A stretch of 31,434 nucleotides of DNA, from positions 1 to 31,434 of the forward strand of contig JBGVKG010000043.1 of the NCBI GenBank assembly GCA_045123575.1. Reading direction: 5' to 3'. Made by a program: the position numbers and the translations under genes. The stretch is from SVEL01 sp045123575 (GTDB taxonomy: Bacteria; Bacillota; Clostridia; Lachnospirales; Lachnospiraceae). Positions 23,108 through 31,278 of this stretch are shown here, one piece after another; position 1 is the stretch's first letter; every line of letters starts with the position of its first letter. The notes under the pieces are model-generated. The model made no database searches and was not told the DNA's origin. It saw nothing but the letters and a program-made list of their open reading frames with translations.

Positions 23108-25201
23108 ATGAACGTGTACACAACTGACAAGATTAGGAACGTGGTGCTTCTTGGACACGGAGGAGCAGGAAAAACAAGTCTGGTTGAGTCGATGGCATAC
23201 CTGTCAGGTATAACCACCAGAATGGGAAAGGTTGATGATGGCAATACTATCAGCGATTTCGGCAAAGAAGAGCAGAAGAGAAAAATATCTATTTATACAT
23301 CAGTGGTGCCTATAGAGTGGGAAGGAACAAAGATAAATGTTTTGGATACACCAGGTTATCTTGATTTTACAGGCGAGGTAGAGCAGGCTATAAGTGCAGC
23401 AGATGCAGCGATTATCGTTGTATCAGGCAAGGCAGGTGTAGAGGCTGGAACAGAGAGAGCATGGGAGCTTTGTGAGAAGTATAAGCTTCCTCGTATGATA
23501 TATGTTACAGGTATGGATGCAGACAATGCCTCATTTAAGAACGTAGTAGAGACATTGACAGAGATGTATGGAAAGAAGATTGCACCATTCCATTTCCCAA
23601 TCAGAGAGAATGAAAAGTTTGTAGGCTATGTAAATGTAGTTAGTGAGACAGCTTCTAGATGGAAGGATAAGCAGGTAGAGGATTGTCCAATCCCAGATTA
23701 CAGTATGGAGAATCTTGAACTGTATAGGGATATTCTTATGGAGGCAGTAGCTGAGACCAGCGAGGAGTTTATGGACCGTTACTTCTCAGGTGAGAAGTTC
23801 TCTGAAAATGAGATTAGAGCAGCACTTAGAGCAAATGTTAACGAATGTAGTATTGTACCTATTACAATGGGTTCAAATACATTATGTCAAGGAACATACG
23901 CATTGATTGATGATATAGTTAAGTATCTTCCTAGTCCGGAAAATAAGGAAGTAGCCGGTATCAATATGAAGACCAAGGAGATATTCCAGGCTAATTATGA
24001 CTTTGCCAAGGCAAAATCTGCGTATGTATTTAAGACTATAGTAGACCCATTTATCGGCAAATACTCACTTATCAAGGTATGTTCAGGTGTATTTAAGTCG
24101 GATGATATGATATATAATAATGACAAGGATATAGAAGAAAGAGTGAGTAAGCTATATGTATTGCAGGGCGGAAAGGCTATAGAGGTGCCAGAGCTTCATG
24201 CAGGCGATATAGGTGCTATTGCAAAGCTTACTGCTGCCAGAACAGGAAATAGTCTTTCAACGAAGGCAAATATTATTGTTTATGGCAAGTTTGAAATATC
24301 GAAGCCATATACATATATGAGATACAAGGTGCCAAATAAGAACGATATTGATAAAGTGGCACAGGCATTACAGAAGCTTGGTCATGAAGACCAGACACTT
24401 AAGGTTGTAAATGATGCAGAGAATAGACAGTTGCTTTTATACGCTATGGGTGATATGCAGCTAGAAATAGTTCAGAGCCGTCTTGAGAATGAATACAAGT
24501 GTAAGATAGAGCTTGTAAAACCGAAGATAGCTTTTAGAGAGACTATTAAGAAGTTGGCAGATACAGAGTATAAGTATAAGAAGCAGTCAGGTGGTCATGG
24601 TCAGTATGGACATGTAAAGATTAAGTTTAGCCCATCAGGTGATAATGAAACTCCTTATGTATTCGAGCAAGAGGTTGTAGGTGGAGCAGTTCCAAAGAAC
24701 TTCTATCCAGCAGTAGAGAAGGGCTTGCAGGAAGCGGTAGTAAAAGGACCTCTCGCAGCTTATCCGGTAGTAGGTGTAAAAGCCGTTCTGTATGATGGTT
24801 CTTCACATTCAGTTGACTCATCAGAGATGGCGTTTAAGATGGCGACTATTCAGGCATTTAGAAAGGGCTTTATGGATGCGGGTCCAGTGCTTTTAGAACC
24901 TATTATGAGCCTTAAGGTCACAGTGCCAGATAGCTATTCAGGTGATATTATGGGAGATTTGAACAAGCGTAGAGGTAGAGTGCTTGGTATGAATCCTACA
25001 GGTAATGGTAAGCAGATAATAGAAGCAGAGATTCCTATGATGGAGCTTCATGGATATTGTACAGTATTACGCTCTATGACCGGTGGTCGTGGAAATTATG
25101 AATACGAGTTTGTTCGTTATGAGCAGACACCAAAGGAAATACAGGAGGCAGAGGTTGCAGCTAGAGCAGAGAAGGTTGCAGCAGCTAATGCAGAGGAATA
25201 A
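23108..25201 (+). CDS. Elongation factor G-like GTPase (EF-G2 type)
   Basis: The product is 697 residues, the length of EF-G. The P-loop is GHGGAGKT instead of AHIDAGKTT. The G3 region is DTPGYLDF with Tyr 84 where canonical EF-G has the catalytic His, and the G4 motif is VTGMD instead of NKxD. These changes recur in EF-G2-type paralogues known from other phyla. Domains III-V follow (SGGHGQYGHVKIKF, then AGPVLLEPI, then GRGNYEYEF) in the usual order. AGGAGG precedes the ATG. EF-G2 proteins have weak or no translocation activity in studied cases; the role here is unknown. It is a single-gene unit, not beside rps genes, so it is not the housekeeping fusA. Confidence 0.88.
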   Translation: MNVYTTDKIRNVVLLGHGGAGKTSLVESMAYLSGITTRMGKVDDGNTISDFGKEEQKRKISIYTSVVPIEWEGTKINVLDTPGYLDFTGEVEQAISAADAAIIVVSGKAGVEAGTERAWELCEKYKLPRMIYVTGMDADNASFKNVVETLTEMYGKKIAPFHFPIRENEKFVGYVNVVSETASRWKDKQVEDCPIPDYSMENLELYRDILMEAVAETSEEFMDRYFSGEKFSENEIRAALRANVNECSIVPITMGSNTLCQGTYALIDDIVKYLPSPENKEVAGINMKTKEIFQANYDFAKAKSAYVFKTIVDPFIGKYSLIKVCSGVFKSDDMIYNNDKDIEERVSKLYVLQGGKAIEVPELHAGDIGAIAKLTAARTGNSLSTKANIIVYGKFEISKPYTYMRYKVPNKNDIDKVAQALQKLGHEDQTLKVVNDAENRQLLLYAMGDMQLEIVQSRLENEYKCKIELVKPKIAFRETIKKLADTEYKYKKQSGGHGQYGHVKIKFSPSGDNETPYVFEQEVVGGAVPKNFYPAVEKGLQEAVVKGPLAAYPVVGVKAVLYDGSSHSVDSSEMAFKMATIQAFRKGFMDAGPVLLEPIMSLKVTVPDSYSGDIMGDLNKRRGRVLGMNPTGNGKQIIEAEIPMMELHGYCTVLRSMTGGRGNYEYEFVRYEQTPKEIQEAEVAARAEKVAAANAEE

Positions 25202-25233
25202 ATAGCTTTTTCCTTTCCCACATTATATATAGG

Positions 25234-25274
25234 CAAGTGCCGGTTTCGCTATGTTACATAGTGACCGGCACTTG
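25234..25274. repeat. Long GC-rich hairpin between EF-G-like and MATE genes
   Basis: CAAGTGCCGGT pairs with ACCGGCACTTG, with a second inner stem (CTATG/CATAG), a 2-nt bulge and a 3-nt loop. There is no U-tail, so it is not a standard terminator. It may stabilise the upstream transcript's 3' end. Confidence 0.6.
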
Positions 25275-25292
25275 TCGCGTTATAAAAACGTA

Positions 25293-25320
25293 TTGAAAAA
25301 AATATTTTTAGAGTTAGAAT
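25293..25320 (+). promoter_or_regulatory. Promoter of the MATE gene
   Basis: TTGAAA (25293-25298), a 16-bp spacer and TAGAAT (25315-25320). It lies downstream of the ATG at 25251 and excludes that start. Confidence 0.5.
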
Positions 25321-25361
25321 ATAGGATATATATTTTGCAATACAGAAAAGAGATGATGAAG

Positions 25362-26735
25362 TTGAGTAAAAAATATGAAATTGATATGTGCAACGGGCCT
25401 ATTCTAAGCAAGATGCTATTATTTGCCATACCGCTTATGTTCTCTAGTATGCTGCAACTTTTGTTTAATGCTGCGGACATTATAGTGGTAGGACAGTTTG
25501 CAGGTGGTAACTCACTTGCTGCAGTAGGTTCTACTTCAGCCCTTATTAATCTACTGACCAATCTGTTTATAGGCTTGTCAGTGGGTGCAAATGTTTTGGC
25601 GGCAAGATACTTTGGCGCTAAGCAGGAGGATAACTTAAGTAAAACAGTTCATACAGCTATCACTATTAGTATTATAGGCGGATGCATACTTACAGTGATA
25701 GGCTTTGTAGGTGCTCCTGCTATACTTAGACTTATGAGTACACCGACAAATGTGCTTGATTTAGCAATATTATATCTAAGAGTTTATTTTATAGGTATGC
25801 CAGCTATGATGGTATATAATTTTGGTGCTGCTTTATTACGTGCTCAGGGCGATACCAGAAGACCATTGGTATTTTTGACCATAGCAGGTGTTATCAATGT
25901 TATTTTAAACCTTATATTTGTCATACTTCTTCAAATGGATGTGGCAGGTGTAGCGCTTGCAACAGTCATTTCACAATGCATATCTGCCATATTGGTTGTT
26001 ATGACCCTTATAAAGGGTTCAGATGGTATGAAACTGGAACTGTCTAAATTGAATATTCATAAGGATATGTTTATTAAGATACTACAGATAGGTTTGCCAG
26101 CAGGCTTTCAGGGAACATTATTTTCATTGTCTAATGTAGTTATTCAGTCATCAATAAATACATTTGGCGAGATAACAGTAGAGGGAAGCGCAGCGGCATC
26201 CAATATAGAAGGTTTTGTATATATGGCTATGAACGCTTTTCATCAGGCAGCAGTATCATTTACCAGCCAGAATGTAGGTGCTGGAAGATACGAAAGGGTC
26301 AATAAAATATTACTGACTGCATTAGGTGCTGTTACAGTAGTAGGCCTTGTATTGGGAAATATGGCATATATATTTGCAGAGCCACTATTAGGATTGTATA
26401 CTAAAAATCCTGCAGCTATAGAGCAGGGAGTTATTAGACTTTCAATTATATGCACAACTTATGCCCTATGTGGCGTGATGGATGTAATGGTGGGCTCATT
26501 AAGAGGACTAGGCTACTCCATAGCTCCTATGATAGTGTCATTATTAGGTGCTTGTGCCTTTAGAATAGTGTTGTTATCGACTATATTCAATATAGACATG
26601 TTCCACAAAATAGAAACGGTATATTTATCGTATCCTGTAAGCTGGATATTGACTTTTGGGGCACATATTGTAACATATTTTGTTGTGCGTAAGAGTATGA
26701 ACAAGCGGCTTGGAATAATAAGTATAGAAAAATAG
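25362..26735 (+). CDS. MATE family multidrug/Na+ exporter
   Basis: The start is placed at the TTG (25362), giving MSKKYEIDMCNGP, which is the usual N-terminus of this family in Clostridia; ATG codons at 25353 and 25356 are alternatives. The product is 457 residues with 12 hydrophobic segments. The repeated segments GPILSKMLLFAIPLMFSSML and VGSTSALINLLTNLFIGLSVGAN, and the later second half (GLPAGFQGTLFSLSNVVIQ), are typical of MATE transporters, which expel cationic compounds in exchange for Na+ or H+. A promoter lies at 25293-25320. Substrate unknown. Confidence 0.9.
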   Translation: MSKKYEIDMCNGPILSKMLLFAIPLMFSSMLQLLFNAADIIVVGQFAGGNSLAAVGSTSALINLLTNLFIGLSVGANVLAARYFGAKQEDNLSKTVHTAITISIIGGCILTVIGFVGAPAILRLMSTPTNVLDLAILYLRVYFIGMPAMMVYNFGAALLRAQGDTRRPLVFLTIAGVINVILNLIFVILLQMDVAGVALATVISQCISAILVVMTLIKGSDGMKLELSKLNIHKDMFIKILQIGLPAGFQGTLFSLSNVVIQSSINTFGEITVEGSAAASNIEGFVYMAMNAFHQAAVSFTSQNVGAGRYERVNKILLTALGAVTVVGLVLGNMAYIFAEPLLGLYTKNPAAIEQGVIRLSIICTTYALCGVMDVMVGSLRGLGYSIAPMIVSLLGACAFRIVLLSTIFNIDMFHKIETVYLSYPVSWILTFGAHIVTYFVVRKSMNKRLGIISIEK

Positions 26736-26815
26736 TTTAAAGTTATAGTATTTTTTTTAAAAGTATAGTAACATATACGCTGTATACATTAAGGAAAGAT
26801 GAAAGGAAGATACAG

Positions 26816-27820
26816 ATGACAGATTTAATCGAGATGCTTAATGCGATAATCATATTAGTTATTGGCTTTGTATTGTTGATAAAAGGAGCTGATTTTTTCG
26901 TAGAGGGAAGTTCAGAGGTTGCAAGAAAGCTTAGGATACCAACTATTATCGTGGGTTTAACTATAGTTGCATTGGGAACTAGCTTGCCAGAACTTGCAGT
27001 AAGTGTAACAGCGTCTATGGCTAATAATAATGAGATAGCTGTAAGTAATGTAGTAGGTTCTAACTTGTTTAATTTATTAGTAGTTTGTGGTACATGTACA
27101 TTATTTGCACCGCTTGCTATTAATAAATCAACATTAAAGTCAGATTTTCCATTGTCGATTTTATTTGCTATTATGTTGCTTGTAATGGGTATACTTGGCA
27201 AAGAGGTTGGACATTTAGATGGTGTTATACTGTTAGTATTCTTTATAGGATATATAAGTATGTTAGTTCATCAGGCGTTGAAGGCTAGAAAGAGTACGTC
27301 AGGTAATGACCAAAAAGCCTTGGACGAAGATGAAGAAAGTGCTCAGAAGAAGGATATACCTGTATGGTTATGTCTGATATATATAGTTGGTGGCGTTATT
27401 GCTATTAAGTTTGGTGGGGATTTCGTAGTAGATGGAGCATCAACAGTAGCAGCTAAGTTTGGTATGTCACAGACTCTTATTGGTTTAACAGTTGTAGCGG
27501 TGGGAACAAGCCTTCCAGAACTTGTTACTTCAATAGTAGCAGGTCGCAAGGGTGAGGCTGATATGGCATTAGGAAATGTTATAGGTTCAAATATCTTCAA
27601 TATTTTATTTATTTTAGGCACAGCAGGAACTATAAGTCCAATGTCATTTATAAATGATAATATAGTGGATATACTTGTTCTTATAGTGGTGAGTGTACTT
27701 ACTTATGTATTTGCATGGTCGAAGCAGAAGCTGGAGAAAAAAGAGGGTCTTGTAATGATAGGCATATATGCCGTATATATGGTGTATGCGGTTATCAGAG
27801 GTATGACAGGATTGTTATAA
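26816..27820 (+). CDS. CaCA-family cation exchanger (YrbG-like)
   Basis: The product is 334 residues with about ten hydrophobic segments arranged as two inverted halves. Both alpha repeats are seen: VALGTSLPELAVSVTAS-(x)-SNVVGSNLFN and VAVGTSLPELVTSIVAG-(x)-GNVIGSNIFN, which hold the ion-coordinating Glu and Asn residues of Na+/Ca2+ exchangers. The acidic loop between halves (about residues 160-180: DQKALDEDEESAQKKD) resembles the regulatory loop. AAAGGAAG precedes the ATG. It likely exports Ca2+ in exchange for Na+ or H+ (family knowledge). Its own terminator is at 27832-27864. Confidence 0.93.
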   Translation: MTDLIEMLNAIIILVIGFVLLIKGADFFVEGSSEVARKLRIPTIIVGLTIVALGTSLPELAVSVTASMANNNEIAVSNVVGSNLFNLLVVCGTCTLFAPLAINKSTLKSDFPLSILFAIMLLVMGILGKEVGHLDGVILLVFFIGYISMLVHQALKARKSTSGNDQKALDEDEESAQKKDIPVWLCLIYIVGGVIAIKFGGDFVVDGASTVAAKFGMSQTLIGLTVVAVGTSLPELVTSIVAGRKGEADMALGNVIGSNIFNILFILGTAGTISPMSFINDNIVDILVLIVVSVLTYVFAWSKQKLEKKEGLVMIGIYAVYMVYAVIRGMTGLL

Positions 27821-27831
27821 ATAGTGTGATG

Positions 27832-27866
27832 AAAAGCTGAGGAATGAAATTTTCTTCAGCTTTTTT
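27832..27866 (+). terminator. Terminator after the exchanger gene
   Basis: AAAAGCTGAGGAA (27832-27844) pairs with TTCTTCAGCTTTT (27852-27864) with one G-U pair; T-tail. Confidence 0.9.
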
Positions 27867-27895
27867 ACTATAGATAACTTTTTTCTGAAAAAGGC

Positions 27896-27923
27896 TTGAT
27901 ATAAATATGTAAAGTGCTATAAT
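27896..27923 (+). promoter_or_regulatory. Promoter of the second chemoreceptor gene
   Basis: TTGATA (27896-27901), a 16-bp spacer and TATAAT (27918-27923) with upstream TGC (extended -10). Confidence 0.7.
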
Positions 27924-27977
27924 AATTACTATAAGTGAGTGCGTTACACACAATTACATATAGGAGGCAAAAGAATT

Positions 27978-29411
27978 ATGAGTAATGAAAAGAAAGCTAA
28001 GAAGAGTAGTATTGGCGTAAAAGTATTAGGTATGTTAATGGGATTAGGAGTTATGATGCTTCTGATGTGTTCATTAAACATAGCTGCGTTATTAACTATG
28101 GGTGATTACAATGTGCAGTTAGAGGATATGTTAGTCGAATATGAAGATAATATTCATAAGGGCAACACAAGTGGCATAGCAAAAATGGAAGCAGAAATTG
28201 ATGATCTGTTTAGCAAAAGTGATACTAAGATAAATGGAACAATGGTTTTCGATGTTATATTAGTAGTTGTATCAGCAGTTATTATAGTTGCATGTATTCT
28301 CATAGCTAACGCTACAATAGCAGGTCCAGCAAGAAAGGCTGGAAAGCAGATTGATGAGATTATAGGTAAGATAGCAGATGGTCACGGAGACTTAACAGAT
28401 AGAATTGATGTTAAGTCAAATGATGAAATTGGTGCATTAGTAGCTGGTTTTAATGACTTTATCGGACAGCTTCAGGGCCTTATGAGAAACCTTAAGGACG
28501 AGGCTACAAAGATGCTTGATTCAGCTGAGAATATCACTAGTCAGGTAGGAATATCTAATGAAAATGCAGTTAATGTGTCAGCTGCTATGGAAGAGATGTC
28601 GGCTAGTATGGAAGAGGTTGCAGCTACAGTAGAGCAGTTAGCAACTAGCAGTAATAAGGTTCTTGCACAGTTACAGGAAGTTGGAACAAGAGTACAAGAA
28701 GGTGCAGATATGGTTGAGAATATCAAGCAAAATGCGGGCACTATGTACAAGCAGACTGTTGATAGCAAGGAAAAGGCTCATGAGGTTATCGGCGAGATAA
28801 GAAGCGAATTAGCAGAGTCGGTTGAAAATAGCAAGAGTGTAGATAAGATTAGAGAACTTACAGATGAGATATTAGGTATAGCAGGTCAGACAAACTTACT
28901 TGCACTTAATGCATCTATTGAGGCGGCAAGAGCTGGTGAAGCAGGTAGAGGTTTTGCAGTAGTTGCTGAACAGATTAGAGTATTGGCAGATAGCAGTAAG
29001 AATACAGCAAATAATATCCAGGAGATAAGTGGTATTGTTACATTAGCTGTAGAAAAGCTTGCTAAGAATGCTGAGAATATGTTGCAGTTTGTTGATGAGA
29101 CAGTTATCAAGGATTATGATTCGTTTGTAGAGATAGTTGATCAGTATCATGCAGATGCTGAGAATATGGATAGGTTGATAGATGAGTTCGCAAACAATGC
29201 AGCTAATGTTAGCTCGGTAATGGAGACAATGACACAGGGACTTAATGACATATCTATAACAGTTGATGAGGCAGCTAAGGGTGTTACAGAGGTTGCAGAA
29301 AATACTTCTGACCTTGTAAATGCTATGTCACTTATAAAGGAAGAGACAGGAGTTAGCGTAGGAATATCACAGTCGCTTAATAATGAAGTTGGTAGATTTG
29401 AAAACGTTTAA
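27978..29411 (+). CDS. Methyl-accepting chemotaxis protein, two-TM type
   Basis: The ATG at 27978 follows AGGAGG at 10 nt and gives 477 residues; a GTG at 27939 is disfavoured. TM1 lies near residues 12-36, a short extracellular part of about 50 residues follows, and TM2 lies near 87-110. A HAMP domain (about 112-160, ADGHGDLTDRIDVKSNDEIG) and a long helical signalling domain with the tip motif GQTNLLALNASIEAARAGEA follow. Together these are the full layout of a bacterial chemoreceptor. The small sensor part suggests indirect or membrane sensing. It is a single-gene unit. No che genes are in the window, so its signal goes to a complex encoded elsewhere. Confidence 0.94.
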   Translation: MSNEKKAKKSSIGVKVLGMLMGLGVMMLLMCSLNIAALLTMGDYNVQLEDMLVEYEDNIHKGNTSGIAKMEAEIDDLFSKSDTKINGTMVFDVILVVVSAVIIVACILIANATIAGPARKAGKQIDEIIGKIADGHGDLTDRIDVKSNDEIGALVAGFNDFIGQLQGLMRNLKDEATKMLDSAENITSQVGISNENAVNVSAAMEEMSASMEEVAATVEQLATSSNKVLAQLQEVGTRVQEGADMVENIKQNAGTMYKQTVDSKEKAHEVIGEIRSELAESVENSKSVDKIRELTDEILGIAGQTNLLALNASIEAARAGEAGRGFAVVAEQIRVLADSSKNTANNIQEISGIVTLAVEKLAKNAENMLQFVDETVIKDYDSFVEIVDQYHADAENMDRLIDEFANNAANVSSVMETMTQGLNDISITVDEAAKGVTEVAENTSDLVNAMSLIKEETGVSVGISQSLNNEVGRFENV

Positions 29412-29453
29412 AACATTTTTTCATTAATATCCTCTTTATTCATAATGTATATG

Positions 29454-29490
29454 CAAGAGTACCGATTTAATTGGTACTCTTGTTGCTTTT
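29454..29490 (+). terminator. Terminator after the chemoreceptor gene
   Basis: CAAGAGTACC (29454-29463) pairs with GGTACTCTTG (29473-29482); loop of 9, then TTGCTTTTT. Confidence 0.9.
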
Positions 29491-29586
29491 TAGTAAGTAA
29501 AGTGGTATTGTATATTTGTTTATATTATAAAAAAGATTATTATGAAAATCTTTTTGTAGAAAATCAAATATTTATGGTTTATTTGC

Positions 29587-29615
29587 TTGACAAAATGCAA
29601 GATAGAAGGTATTAT
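29587..29615 (+). promoter_or_regulatory. Strong promoter of ilvN-ilvC
   Basis: Perfect TTGACA (29587-29592), a 17-bp spacer and TATTAT (29610-29615). The leader is only about 37 nt, too short for a T-box or attenuator. Confidence 0.75.
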
Positions 29616-29658
29616 TTACTTTATGACAGTAAAGAATTAAATTGAAGGAGATAAAGTT

Positions 29659-30144
29659 ATGAGAAAAAAAGTATTTTCCGTATTAGTTTCTAATACAGCC
29701 GGTGTACTGAACAGAGTTGCATCACTTTTCTCGAGAAGAGCGTACAACATCAATAGCTTGACTGTTGGTGAGACTGAAAATCCAGAGTATTCTCGTATGA
29801 CCATTGTTACAAGTGGTGATGATGATGTACTTGAGCAGATAGAAAAGCAGATTAGCAAGCTTGAGGATGTTATCTCTATAACAGAACTGGACCCAGAGTC
29901 ATCAGTTTGTCGAGAGGTTGTTTTAGTTAAGGTTGCTGTTACTGCAGAGCAGAGAGAGCAGGTTATCGCTATCGCTAATATTTTCAGAGTTAAGATAGTA
30001 GATGTATCTAAGGAATCATTGATAGTAGAGCTTATCGGAAGCCAGAGTAAGTTAGAGGCATTCCTTGGATTATTAGAGGGCTACAAGATTGAGGAGCTCG
30101 TTAGAACAGGTATCACTGGACTTTCTAGAGGAAAGGTCAATTAA
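29659..30144 (+). CDS. ilvN: Acetolactate synthase, regulatory small subunit
   Basis: The product is 161 residues, the usual length. The N-terminal ACT domain reads FSVLVSNTAGVLNRVASLFSRRAYNINSLTVG; an ACT-like second half ends with LVRTGITGLSRG, the family's conserved C-terminus. It binds valine and gives feedback control to the catalytic subunit IlvB in branched-chain amino acid synthesis. AAGGAG precedes the ATG. The catalytic subunit gene is not in the window, although it often sits next to ilvN. ilvC lies 46 nt downstream and shares the promoter at 29587. Confidence 0.93.
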   Translation: MRKKVFSVLVSNTAGVLNRVASLFSRRAYNINSLTVGETENPEYSRMTIVTSGDDDVLEQIEKQISKLEDVISITELDPESSVCREVVLVKVAVTAEQREQVIAIANIFRVKIVDVSKESLIVELIGSQSKLEAFLGLLEGYKIEELVRTGITGLSRGKVN

Positions 30145-30190
30145 GTAATACATATTTAAGAAAGAAAAGTTATTTTAGGAGGAATAAAAA

Positions 30191-31210
30191 ATGGCAAAGA
30201 TTTTTTATCAGGAAGATTGTAATTTATCATTATTAGAGGGAAAGACAATTGCTGTTATCGGTTACGGTAGCCAGGGTCATGCTCATGCATTAAATGCAAA
30301 GGAGTCAGGATGCAACGTTATCATCGGTTTATACGAGGGTAGCAAGTCTTGGGCTAAGGCTGTAGCACAGGGATTCGAAGTATACACAGCAGCAGAGGCT
30401 GCAAAGAAGGCTGACGTTATCATGATTCTTATCAATGATGAGTTACAGGCAAAGATGTACAAGGAGTCAATCGAGCCAAACTTAGAGCCAGGTAACATGC
30501 TTATGTTCGCTCATGGTTTCAACATCCACTTTGGTCAGATCGTTCCACCAGCAGACGTAGACGTAACTATGGTTGCTCCAAAGGGACCTGGTCATACAGT
30601 ACGTAGCGAGTATCAGGCAGGTAAGGGTGTTCCTTCACTTGTTGCTGTACATCAGGATGCTACAGGCAAGGCTATGGATATGGCTTTAGCTTATGCAGCA
30701 GCTATCGGTGGTGCAAGAGCTGGTGTTCTTGAGACAACATTTAGAACAGAGACAGAGACAGACCTTTTCGGTGAGCAGGCAGTACTTTGTGGTGGTGTTT
30801 GTGCATTAATGCAGGCTGGTTTCGAGACATTAGTAGAAGCAGGATATGATCCAAGAAATGCATACTTCGAGTGTATCCATGAAATGAAACTGATTGTAGA
30901 CTTAATCTACCAGTCAGGTTTCGCAGGAATGAGATATTCTATCTCTAATACAGCAGAATACGGTGATTACATCACTGGACCTAAGATCATCACAGAAGAT
31001 ACTAAGAAAGCAATGAAAAAAGTTCTTTCTGATATCCAGGATGGTTCTTTCGCAAAAGAATTCTTACTTGATATGTCTGATGCTGGACGTCAGGTTCACT
31101 TCAAAGCTATGAGAAAATTAGCTGCTGAGCATCCATCAGAGAAAGTTGGCGAAGAAGTTCGTAAACTTTACAGCTGGAACAACGAAGAAGAGAAGTTTAT
31201 CAATAACTAA
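30191..31210 (+). CDS. ilvC: Ketol-acid reductoisomerase, class I
   Basis: The product is 339 residues, the length of class I enzymes. The N-terminal NADPH-binding motif is VIGYGSQGHAHALN, APKGPGHTVRSEY is the conserved loop, and TFRTETETDLFGEQAVLCGG holds the Mg2+-binding Asp and Glu. It converts acetolactate to dihydroxyisovalerate in valine, leucine and isoleucine synthesis. AGGAGG precedes the ATG. Codon choice changes within the gene: all 12 Lys codons before about 30880 are AAG, but 9 of the last 12 are AAA; Glu shifts from GAG to GAA at the same point. See findings. Confidence 0.96.
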   Translation: MAKIFYQEDCNLSLLEGKTIAVIGYGSQGHAHALNAKESGCNVIIGLYEGSKSWAKAVAQGFEVYTAAEAAKKADVIMILINDELQAKMYKESIEPNLEPGNMLMFAHGFNIHFGQIVPPADVDVTMVAPKGPGHTVRSEYQAGKGVPSLVAVHQDATGKAMDMALAYAAAIGGARAGVLETTFRTETETDLFGEQAVLCGGVCALMQAGFETLVEAGYDPRNAYFECIHEMKLIVDLIYQSGFAGMRYSISNTAEYGDYITGPKIITEDTKKAMKKVLSDIQDGSFAKEFLLDMSDAGRQVHFKAMRKLAAEHPSEKVGEEVRKLYSWNNEEEKFINN

Positions 31211-31229
31211 TCTTACATAATGGATATCG

Positions 31230-31259
31230 AATGGCACATCTATTCATGGATGTGCCATT
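31230..31259 (+). terminator. Hairpin after ilvC
   Basis: AATGGCACATC (31230-31240) pairs with GATGTGCCATT (31249-31259) around an 8-nt loop. The T-tail is short (TTTATAT), so read-through to leuS is possible. Confidence 0.65.
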
Positions 31260-31278
31260 TATATAAAAGGAGCAAATT

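Noticed and set aside
23108..25201. Housekeeping fusA
   Set aside because: G-motif changes and the lack of neighbouring rps or tuf genes fit a paralogue.
25234..25274. Intrinsic terminator
   Set aside because: There is no U-rich tail on either strand next to the stem.
25251..25361. N-terminal extension of the MATE protein
   Set aside because: It starts inside the hairpin and upstream of the promoter at 25293-25320.
29445..29645. Small plus-strand ORF of 66 codons
   Set aside because: It runs through the 29454-29482 terminator and the ilvN promoter and has no ribosome binding site.
29616..29658. T-box or leader attenuator for ilvN
   Set aside because: The leader is only about 37 nt and has no such structure.
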